Source: an uncultured Clostridia bacterium
Lineage (GTDB): Bacteria > Bacillota > Clostridia > Oscillospirales > Ruminococcaceae
NCBI GenBank assembly: GCA_947072265.1
Contig: CAMTHN010000017.1
Location: 1-9,857 of the forward strand
Direction of reading: 5' to 3'
DNA: 9,857 bases
In this document: piece by piece, positions 1-5,302 of the stretch
How the letters are laid out: every line of letters starts with the position of its first letter
Position numbering within the stretch: the stretch's first letter is position 1
The notes under the pieces: generated by a model
Told to the model about the DNA's origin: nothing
What the model saw: only the letters and a program-made list of their open reading frames with translations
The model's database searches: none
Translations under genes and position numbers: made by a program

Positions 1-101
1 ACTAATATGGATGATATAATGTTGTTTAAATTATAGTCTAATTCGATAATCTCTTTTCTACTTTTATTTAAATGTGGAATTTCCCATTTATTTAAAATCA
101 T
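1..101 (-). CDS. N-terminal 33 codons of a gene cut by the window edge, possibly RecJ-like
   Basis: An ATG (complement of 99-101) follows a strong AGGGGG ribosome site (107-112) with 5 nt between, and the frame stays open to base 1. A promoter lies just upstream (125-153). The protein begins MILNKWEIPHLNKSRK and goes on to NNIISSIL, then a codon starting GT (Val). The pattern of an early Trp, a spacer, and a hydrophobic segment ending in Leu-Val resembles the start of single-strand-specific exonuclease RecJ, where Val-Asn-Arg-Gly often follows. That is only a weak resemblance over 33 residues, so no symbol is given. That the gene is real is much better supported (promoter, ribosome site, ATG) than what it encodes. 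It lies on the same strand as clpC, 91 bp past the clpC stop, and has its own promoter. Confidence 0.6.
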   Translation of the reverse strand, partial: MILNKWEIPHLNKSRKEIIELDYNLNNIISSIL

Positions 102-124
102 AAATACCCCCTAAATAAAAGCAA

Positions 125-153
125 ATTATAACATAAATTATCTAGTTATTCAA
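125..153 (-). promoter_or_regulatory. Sigma-A-type promoter with extended -10 for the left-edge gene
   Basis: Read on the minus strand: a -35 of TTGAAT (complement of 148-153), exactly 17 bp of spacer, then TATAAT (complement of 125-130). The -10 is preceded by TGT, giving the extended -10 form TGnTATAAT. Transcription should begin near 118, about 17 nt before the ATG at 101. The promoter sits between the clpC stop (193) and the partial gene, so that gene need not depend on read-through from clpC. No convincing clpC terminator is visible in 102-192. Confidence 0.6.
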
Positions 154-192
154 TTAATCTATACTAAAAAAGTACTATGAACTTATGAAAGT

Positions 193-2610
193 TTAAACAA
201 ATATCAATTCATTTTTATCATTAATAGTAATATCTATATTTTCTTTTGAAGATTGTGATAGTATTATATCTGATATTTTATTTTCTATTATTTCCGCAAT
301 AATATTCCTAACATTTCTACCGCCAGAGTTATTCATAAAGCTTTTTTTTGCTATATAATCAACAACATTTTTATCTATTTTAACATCAATATTTAAGGAT
401 AGTAATCTTTTTTTAAGCTCTTCTATATGATTTTTAACAATATTTATAAAATCTAATTCTTCTAAATTATTAAATAAAATAGTATTATCAATACGGTTCA
501 AAATTTCTGGTTTTATATATGTCTTAAGTTCATCTAAGACTTTTTCTTTAAAATTAATTGATTCATTTCCAAAACCTATAGATACACTATTTTTAAAATA
601 CGACGCTCCAATATTAGAGGTCATTATAATTATACAATCTTTAAAATTCCCTTTTTTACCACTAGAATCTGTTAGATTTCCATCTTCTAATATTTGTAAT
701 AATATATTTAATATATCTGGATGTGCTTTTTCAACTTCATCAAATAAAATAATGGAGTTAGGCATGTTTCTAACTTTTTCTACAAGATGACCACCATTAC
801 CATACCCTATATATCCAGGTGGAGAACCTATGATTTTTGATATAGAATGTTTTTCCATATATTCTGACATATCTAACTTTATAAATTTATTTTTATTTAA
901 TAATAGTATATTACTTAATTTTTTTGCAAAATATGTCTTTCCAACTCCACTAGGACCAATAAATAAAAATGAGCTTATAGGTCTATTTGGATCTTTTATT
1001 CCTATTCTAGCTCTTTTAATTGCATTAGATACAGCCAAAATAGCTTGATCTTGTCCATATATTTTTTTCTTCAGTTTATATTCTAAATCCAACAAATCTT
1101 TTCCCACTTGATAATCAATACTCCCGATAGGAATTCCAGTCCATATAGAGATTACATCTTTTATATCTTCTTCAGTAATAGATATATTATTTTTATCTTC
1201 TAATTTATCTAATATTAAAATATCTTTTCTTTCATCTAAAAAGCTTTTATTATCTTTTTTATCCTTCTCTATTATATTTTTTAACTTTTCAAAATCTTTA
1301 TTATCAAAATATAAAGATTTTTCTTTTTCTGTATAAATATTTTTTTTAATTTCATTATTTAGTAAAAGTCTTTTGAAATTAACCCTCGCACACGCCTCAT
1401 CAATAACGTCTATTGCTTTATCTGGTAAATTTCTATCATATATGTACCTTTCCGAATAACTAATTGCCTGTACAACTATCTCTTTAGATATAGTTACATT
1501 ATGATAATTTTCAAAATCTTTTTTTATGCCCTCAACTATTTTTATACATTCTGATATTGTTGGTGGATTTATATTAACTTTTTGAAATCTTCTCTCCAAA
1601 GCCATATCTTTTTCAATATATTTTCTATATTCTGTAAAAGTAGTAGCTCCTATGATTTGTAAATCTCCTCTTGTTAAATATGGTTTTAATATATTAGCTG
1701 CATCCACTGTTCCTTCTACTGATCCCGCCCCTATTAAACAATGTATTTCATCAATAAATAATATTATATTCTTTTTTTCTAAAACTTCTTCAATTGTATT
1801 TTTTATTCTATCTTCAAAGTCACCTCTATATTTTGATCCTGCAATCATAGAGTTTAAATTTAAAGAAATAATTTCTTTTTTATTCAAATTATCAGTTAAT
1901 TTTTCTTCATATATTAATTTTGCAATTCCTTCAACTATTGCAGTTTTTCCAACACCTGGATCACCTACTAAACATGGATTATTTTTTGTTTTTCTAGATA
2001 AAATATGTGTTATTCTTTCAATCTCTTCTTCTCTAGAAAAAACTTCTCCTATTATTCCTTCTTTTGCTTTTTTATTTAAATTAGATCCATATTTATTTAT
2101 ATACGATTTCTTTTTTTCTATTTGCTTATATATAGAATTTTTTATTACTGTTTTTTCTTTATCTTTTCTTATAGAATTTGAATTATTTAAAAGAGAAGTA
2201 TATAGTTCATCAAGATTTATATCTAAATCTTTTAAAATTTTTCCTGCACAACTGTCTCTATTTTTTAAAATAGACATTAATATATGATCTGTGCCTACCT
2301 TTAGGCATTTTGTATTTATCGACTCGTATACAGCATCTTCTAAAATCTTGTTTATACATTTAGTTAAATTATTTGTATCTAGTTTTGTTTTAATCCCTAC
2401 ACCAATCATATCATCTAATATACATATAACTTCATCATAAAATATATTATTAATTGATAATATATTAGATCCAATATTATTATTTTCTTTTAATATTCCA
2501 CATAAAATATGTTCACTTCCTACATATGTATGTCCTCTGTTTGATGCTATAGATATACCCATATTTATCACTTTATTAGATTTATCCGTAAAACCATTAA
2601 ATATAAACAA
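193..2610 (-). CDS. clpC: ClpC-type AAA+ unfoldase, ATPase subunit of a Clp protease, divergent copy
   Basis: Hexameric cytosolic ATPase that unfolds substrates and feeds them to ClpP. Two Clp-N repeats occupy about residues 6-70 and 82-145, with VGSEHIL (Glu33) and VGTDHIL (Asp108). NBD1 has Walker A GDPGVGKT (216-223), pore loop KYRGDFEDR (260-268), Walker B LFIDEIH (284-290) and arginine fingers ERRF (339-342). A short middle region (about 411-475) keeps a UVR-like DFEKLKN, which marks ClpC rather than ClpB. NBD2 has GPSGVGKT (552-559), pore loop GYIGY (599-603), Walker B ILFDE (621-625), NRID (Arg706) and sensor-2 GGR (Arg765). IGF at 678-680 matches the ClpP-docking loop, so partnership with ClpP is expected. 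At 805 aa it has the usual ClpC length. Departures from the family: EVFS inserted before REEEIERI (189-199), Tyr560 after the NBD2 Walker A where Glu is usual, and GGRNVRN instead of GARPLRR. The TTG start is fixed by AGGAGG 8 nt upstream. ctsR, mcsA and mcsB are not adjacent. Confidence 0.93.
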   Translation of the reverse strand: MFIFNGFTDKSNKVINMGISIASNRGHTYVGSEHILCGILKENNNIGSNILSINNIFYDEVICILDDMIGVGIKTKLDTNNLTKCINKILEDAVYESINTKCLKVGTDHILMSILKNRDSCAGKILKDLDINLDELYTSLLNNSNSIRKDKEKTVIKNSIYKQIEKKKSYINKYGSNLNKKAKEGIIGEVFSREEEIERITHILSRKTKNNPCLVGDPGVGKTAIVEGIAKLIYEEKLTDNLNKKEIISLNLNSMIAGSKYRGDFEDRIKNTIEEVLEKKNIILFIDEIHCLIGAGSVEGTVDAANILKPYLTRGDLQIIGATTFTEYRKYIEKDMALERRFQKVNINPPTISECIKIVEGIKKDFENYHNVTISKEIVVQAISYSERYIYDRNLPDKAIDVIDEACARVNFKRLLLNNEIKKNIYTEKEKSLYFDNKDFEKLKNIIEKDKKDNKSFLDERKDILILDKLEDKNNISITEEDIKDVISIWTGIPIGSIDYQVGKDLLDLEYKLKKKIYGQDQAILAVSNAIKRARIGIKDPNRPISSFLFIGPSGVGKTYFAKKLSNILLLNKNKFIKLDMSEYMEKHSISKIIGSPPGYIGYGNGGHLVEKVRNMPNSIILFDEVEKAHPDILNILLQILEDGNLTDSSGKKGNFKDCIIIMTSNIGASYFKNSVSIGFGNESINFKEKVLDELKTYIKPEILNRIDNTILFNNLEELDFINIVKNHIEELKKRLLSLNIDVKIDKNVVDYIAKKSFMNNSGGRNVRNIIAEIIENKISDIILSQSSKENIDITINDKNELIFV

Positions 2611-2618
2611 CTCTCCAT

Positions 2619-2624
2619 CCTCCT
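2619..2624 (-). promoter_or_regulatory. Ribosome binding site that fixes the TTG start of clpC
   Basis: On the minus strand a perfect AGGAGG lies 8 nt before TTG at 2610. An ATG directly after the AGGAGG (complement of 2616-2618) is out of frame and too close to be used. The resulting N-terminus (MFIFNGFTDKSNKV) lines up with the known ClpC start (MMFGRFTERAQKV in Bacillus subtilis), which supports TTG. The first A of the AGGAGG is also the last base of the 18-bp inverted repeat upstream. Confidence 0.8.
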
Positions 2625-2668
2625 ATTAAAGAAATATATTATTGTTATTTTAATATATTTCTTTAATA
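2624..2668. repeat. Perfect 18-bp inverted repeat with 9-nt loop abutting the clpC ribosome site
   Basis: Arms 2624-2641 and 2651-2668 are exact reverse complements (TATTAAAGAAATATATTA on the plus strand), separated by TTGTTATTT. Only one G:C pair occurs per stem. On the clpC transcript the hairpin would end on the first base of AGGAGG. A weak -10-like TATATT (complement of 2665-2670) overlaps its outer end, so the symmetry could act as a DNA operator or as an mRNA 5'-UTR hairpin. It is not a CIRCE element (TTAGCACTC-N9-GAGTGCTAA), although it shares the 9-nt spacer, and it contains no CtsR heptad (GGTCAAA). With divergent genes on both sides it is not a terminator. Confidence 0.75.
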
Positions 2669-2706
2669 TATCTTGTCGTAAGATAAAAATATTATTTTAA
2701 AATAAT
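2669..2706. promoter_or_regulatory. Two further dyads in the clpC/microprotein divergent region
   Basis: Directly after the 18-bp repeat comes TATCTT-GTCGT-AAGATA (2669-2685), a perfect 6-bp-arm dyad. Then comes the self-complementary 16-mer ATTATTTTAAAATAAT (2691-2706). The first contains TTGTCGTA (2673-2680), one base off a Spo0A box (TTGTCGAA). In DNA this AT-rich the 16-mer could be chance. The GC-containing dyad is more likely to mean something. No regulator can be named from sequence alone. Confidence 0.35.
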
Positions 2707-2725
2707 TATTATCTAATAAGTTGTA

Positions 2726-2753
2726 ACACCTGATTAATATTTTACATAGTATA
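2726..2753 (+). promoter_or_regulatory. Candidate sigma-K-like promoter for the Cys-rich microprotein
   Basis: AC (2726-2727), 17 bp, then CATAGTATA (2745-2753) matches the Bacillus sigma-K consensus AC-N17-CATANNNTA at every specified position. Initiation would fall near 2760, about 27 nt before the ATG. A sigma-A reading is poorer: TTGTAA (2721-2726) with a 20-bp spacer to TAGTAT (2747-2752). The consensus is short and AT-rich, so a chance match is possible. Confidence 0.3.
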
Positions 2754-2786
2754 GGTCATAAAATTTAATTAAAGGAGGAAAACATT

Positions 2787-2909
2787 ATGAATTGTAATAA
2801 TTTATTTGGCGGAAATTGTTCTTGGATACTTATAGTTGTACTGCTTCTTGTTTGTTGTGGTGGAAATGATAAAATCGCAGATAATTGTGGAAACAACTCT
2901 TGTTGTTAA
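2787..2909 (+). CDS. 40-residue Cys-rich small hydrophobic protein
   Basis: ATG follows AAAGGAGG (2771-2778) by 8 nt. The frame gives 40 residues and TAA, and a strong terminator starts 4 nt later, so this is a complete single-gene transcription unit. The protein has a short polar head with GG (MNCNNLFGGNC), one hydrophobic stretch at residues 13-22 (WILIVVLLLV), then CCGG and a tail ending NSCC. Seven of 40 residues are Cys (3, 11, 23, 24, 34, 39, 40). The hydrophobic run is short for a full membrane span. Proteins of this build occur in clostridial genomes, sometimes under the misleading name chorion class high-cysteine protein, and are unrelated to insect chorion. The function is unknown. 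Spore-coat or envelope cross-linking, or metal or thiol chemistry, are possibilities; the sigma-K-like promoter favours the first. There is no double-glycine leader or maturation gene nearby to suggest a bacteriocin. Confidence 0.85.
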   Translation: MNCNNLFGGNCSWILIVVLLLVCCGGNDKIADNCGNNSCC

Positions 2910-2912
2910 TTA

Positions 2913-2962
2913 CTAAATAAAAAAGAAGCAGAGGATTATTCCTCTGCTTCTTTTTTATTTAG
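2913..2962. terminator. Bidirectional intrinsic terminator, 23-bp perfect stem
   Basis: Arms 2913-2935 and 2940-2962 pair without mismatch around the loop TTAT. The core AGAAGCAGAGGA/TCCTCTGCTTCT is GC-richer than the surroundings. The plus strand ends in a T6 run (2951-2956) and the minus strand in the complementary T6 run (2919-2924), so it works in both directions. It ends the microprotein transcript (stop at 2909) and the permease transcript. The permease stop codon (2955-2957) lies inside the right arm. Confidence 0.93.
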
Positions 2963-4283
2963 ATTTATTAGAAATTTTTATAGAATAAATATAACCAATC
3001 ATAAAAATAATAAATGAAAATAATATGTAAAACCAAAAATTATTTCCGCCCATACTACCAAAAAATATTATTAATGATCCAAATATTGCAAGACAAGGAA
3101 CTATATATCCTTTTATTATTCCTTTAATTTTCTTTTTATTTGCAAGCCTAATAACAGCAATATACAAAAAGATAAATAAAATATAATTAAATACAATGGA
3201 TATTTCTGATATATCAGAACCACCAAGAACATTATATTTAGTTAATATATAATGTAAAAATAATGCAATCAAAGAGAGCGAACATGTTATAATAGCGGCA
3301 CCAATAGAAATACCCAGTTTTTTATTGATTTTTTTAACTTTATCAGAAAAAGGAATTAAATTTTTAGTAGCTAAAGAATATGGCATTCTAATTCCACCCA
3401 ATATAACTCCATTTAATGTCCCTAAAACAGATATAACCACAAACGTAATAATAATATTTGCTCCACTATTTCCTAGCAAATTAATTGCAGCATATTGAAC
3501 ATGACTATCTCCAAGTTCAATAATTTTTTCAGGTCCAACATAACTAGATATCCCGATAAAATATGCTATATATACAATTAATATAAGTATTGGACTTATT
3601 AATAATGCTAAAGGAAGATTTTTTTTGCTATTTTTTAATTCAGAACTTATATTAGTCGCTATATACCAACCATCAAAAGAAAAAGCCATAGGAGCCAGTG
3701 CTAAAAGCCAACTTGTAGACATAAGTGTCTGTGTATCTACAGTATTTATATGAGATACATCTCCTCCAACTAATCCTCCAATTCCAATAATTATTAAAGG
3801 TATTAATTTTATAATAGTTGATGCTCCTTGAAATAATCCAGCAAATTTTGCAGATAAAATATTAACTATATAAAATAATATCATACATGCTAAACCTATT
3901 AATATCTGAGTTTCCAATTTTGGTTCTATACCAAATAAAATAGATATATATATACCAGAAACCCAGGCTAAAACTGCAGATAATCCAGGATAGTATGCTA
4001 AAGTATTAAACCATCCAAAAGCACTAGCTATTTTTCTATTGCAAAATTGATCAGCATAGGAAAAAATTCCTCCTGATCCATCTGTTATAGACGCCAATGT
4101 TCCCATAGCCAAACTTCCAAAAATAATACTTATAGCTCCTATCATAAACACTAAAATACCAACACCAATATCTCCATTAGTTAACCTTAAAATATCATCA
4201 CTTTTAAAAAATATTCCAGACCCAATAACAATACCTACTATCATTGCTATAGCTACAAATAAATTATACTTTTTTTCTTTCAA
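2955..4283 (-). CDS. APC-superfamily amino acid permease, SteT/LAT-like
   Basis: Integral membrane amino acid transporter or exchanger with about 12 predicted membrane segments over 442 residues, normal for the family. Helix 1 carries the substrate-binding motif GSGIF (residues 21-25) after a short Lys-rich start. FSFDGW (201-206) and SSELKNSKKNLP (213-224) are the helix-6 and following-loop signature seen in the Bacillus subtilis Ser/Thr exchanger SteT and relatives. The substrate is therefore likely a neutral amino acid, but it cannot be fixed from sequence. Two in-frame TTG codons compete as start. The one at 4283 lies 9 nt after the AAAGGTG ribosome site; the one at 4289 is only 3 nt away, so 4283 is preferred (4289 would add Met-Val). 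An in-frame TGA just upstream (4290-4292) excludes longer forms. It is probably the last operon gene, 58 bp after the hydrolase gene, and its stop lies inside the terminator stem. Confidence 0.88.
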   Translation of the reverse strand: MKEKKYNLFVAIAMIVGIVIGSGIFFKSDDILRLTNGDIGVGILVFMIGAISIIFGSLAMGTLASITDGSGGIFSYADQFCNRKIASAFGWFNTLAYYPGLSAVLAWVSGIYISILFGIEPKLETQILIGLACMILFYIVNILSAKFAGLFQGASTIIKLIPLIIIGIGGLVGGDVSHINTVDTQTLMSTSWLLALAPMAFSFDGWYIATNISSELKNSKKNLPLALLISPILILIVYIAYFIGISSYVGPEKIIELGDSHVQYAAINLLGNSGANIIITFVVISVLGTLNGVILGGIRMPYSLATKNLIPFSDKVKKINKKLGISIGAAIITCSLSLIALFLHYILTKYNVLGGSDISEISIVFNYILFIFLYIAVIRLANKKKIKGIIKGYIVPCLAIFGSLIIFFGSMGGNNFWFYILFSFIIFMIGYIYSIKISNKSK

Positions 4284-4292
4284 TACCAATCA

Positions 4293-4299
4293 CACCTTT
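4293..4299 (-). promoter_or_regulatory. Ribosome binding site deciding between two TTG starts of the permease
   Basis: The minus strand reads AAAGGTG, then TGATTGGTATTGAAA. Spacing to the first TTG (4289) is 3 nt and to the second (4283) is 9 nt, so the second is the better start. Confidence 0.6.
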
Positions 4300-4312
4300 T
4301 ATTATATTATAA

Positions 4313-4329
4313 ATGCTTTTCAAAAGCAT
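4313..4329. repeat. Short inverted repeat in the hydrolase-permease gap
   Basis: ATGCTTTT (4313-4320) and AAAAGCAT (4322-4329) are exact reverse complements around a single C, so a real hairpin would have about 6-7 pairs. On the minus strand it is followed by TTATAATATAATAAAAGG, not a T-run, so it is a poor terminator. A TATAAT is present there, but the nearest -35-like TTGATA is 21 bp away, so an internal promoter is not well supported. The repeat may only mark the mRNA just ahead of the permease ribosome site. Confidence 0.4.
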
Positions 4330-4341
4330 ATATATCAAACT

Positions 4342-5277
4342 TTATTCACTTATATGTATAGTCTTGTTTATTCCATCACTAGTAATAATAATATTTCCAT
4401 CAAAATCTGTTCTATAAACTTTTTTTGAATATCTTCTTAGTCTATCTACAACATTTATACTAGGATGATTATATTTATTTTCTTTTCCTACAGATATAAT
4501 ATAGATATCTGCCATAATATTATCTAAAATATTTTTTGTAGAAGATGTATTACTTCCATGATGAGGAACTTTTAATATATCAGATTTTATATTAATATTC
4601 GAATTGGATATATCCATTTCAAGTTCTTTTTCCATATCAGATGCATAAAAAACAGAAATTTCTTTATATAAATATGTTAGTACAATAGACATATTATTTA
4701 CCTTAGAATATTTTTTTTGAGATGGAGAAATAATTTTAATAAAAGAATTTTCTAAAATAAATATATCATCTTTTTTTACATATTCAATAATAACTTTATT
4801 ATCTTTAATAGAATTATATGAATCAATATAATCTTTTATAATCCTTCTATCCTTTTCTATATCAGGAAAAATAAGTTTATCTACATAGATATTATCTAAA
4901 ATATCATCCAATCCATCCATATGATCAGAGTGTGGATGAGTTAGTATAAATAAATCTATTTTATCTACATTAAATTCTGATAAATATTTTAACAATTTAT
5001 CAGAATAAATATCTTCTCCTGTATCAATAAGAACATTATAACCTTCAGATTGTATAAGCGAGCTATCTCCATTTCCTACATCTATAAAATGAAAAATTAT
5101 ATCATCATATCCTTCTGATATAGGTGGAGAATATTTTTTAGATATGTTTTTTTCAAATGATAAATTATTTAAAGCGCTATATAGGGTATTTTTAATAAAA
5201 TTATCTTCTTTTGAAAAATATATAATAGAAATTAAAATTATCAATATAACTATTATTTTAATATTCTTTGTATGCAT
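4342..5277 (-). CDS. Membrane-anchored ComEC-like metallo-beta-lactamase-fold hydrolase
   Basis: Protein of 311 aa from the ATG at 5277. An N-terminal hydrophobic segment (about residues 5-21, after HTKN) is a signal anchor or uncleaved signal, placing the enzyme outside the membrane. The domain resembles the C-terminal part of competence protein ComEC/Rec2: FIDVGNGD (64-71), LIDTG (83-87), the metal-binding HPHSDH (114-119), the ASD aspartate (214), VPHHGS (237-242), NHP (270-272) and YRTDFDG (288-294). All expected metal ligands are present, so it should bind two metal ions and be active. The ComEC channel domain is absent, so it is a stand-alone hydrolase. The substrate is unknown; nucleic acid or a phosphodiester is plausible from ComEC. 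The frame is open back to 5337 inside ygiQ, but no ribosome site precedes that ATG, whereas AGGAG (5289-5293) precedes 5277. The gap to ygiQ is then 25 bp. Confidence 0.85.
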   Translation of the reverse strand: MHTKNIKIIVILIILISIIYFSKEDNFIKNTLYSALNNLSFEKNISKKYSPPISEGYDDIIFHFIDVGNGDSSLIQSEGYNVLIDTGEDIYSDKLLKYLSEFNVDKIDLFILTHPHSDHMDGLDDILDNIYVDKLIFPDIEKDRRIIKDYIDSYNSIKDNKVIIEYVKKDDIFILENSFIKIISPSQKKYSKVNNMSIVLTYLYKEISVFYASDMEKELEMDISNSNINIKSDILKVPHHGSNTSSTKNILDNIMADIYIISVGKENKYNHPSINVVDRLRRYSKKVYRTDFDGNIIITSDGINKTIHISE

Positions 5278-5288
5278 AAAATATACCA

Positions 5289-5293
5289 CTCCT
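5289..5293 (-). promoter_or_regulatory. Ribosome binding site setting the hydrolase start at 5277
   Basis: The minus strand reads ATAGGAGTGGTATATTTT before ATG. AGGAG lies 11 nt from the start, slightly long. An in-frame GTG at 5289 overlaps the AGGAG itself and is not usable. Nothing purine-rich precedes the upstream ATG at 5337. Confidence 0.55.
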
Positions 5294-5302
5294 ATATTAG
5301 GT

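Noticed and set aside
102..192. Intrinsic terminator after clpC
   Set aside because: Only a 5-bp AACTT/AAGTT stem followed some bases later by a T-run; too weak to call.
1652..2287. 211-codon plus-strand open frame antisense to clpC
   Set aside because: It lies wholly inside the conserved clpC N-domain and NBD1 region. Its Phe/Ser/Ile-rich composition is what the reverse complement of a Lys/Glu-rich gene gives, and it shows no recognisable motif.
2751..2760. Possible CtsR site around ATAGGTCATA upstream of the microprotein gene
   Set aside because: Only a partial single heptad (GGTCATA against GGTCAAA) with no tandem copy, and it lies far from the clpC start.
2787..2909. Bacteriocin or ribosomally made peptide precursor
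   Set aside because: Cys-rich and with GG pairs, but no leader peptide, no modification or export genes nearby (the neighbours are clpC and an amino acid permease), and the hydrophobic centre does not fit a typical core peptide.
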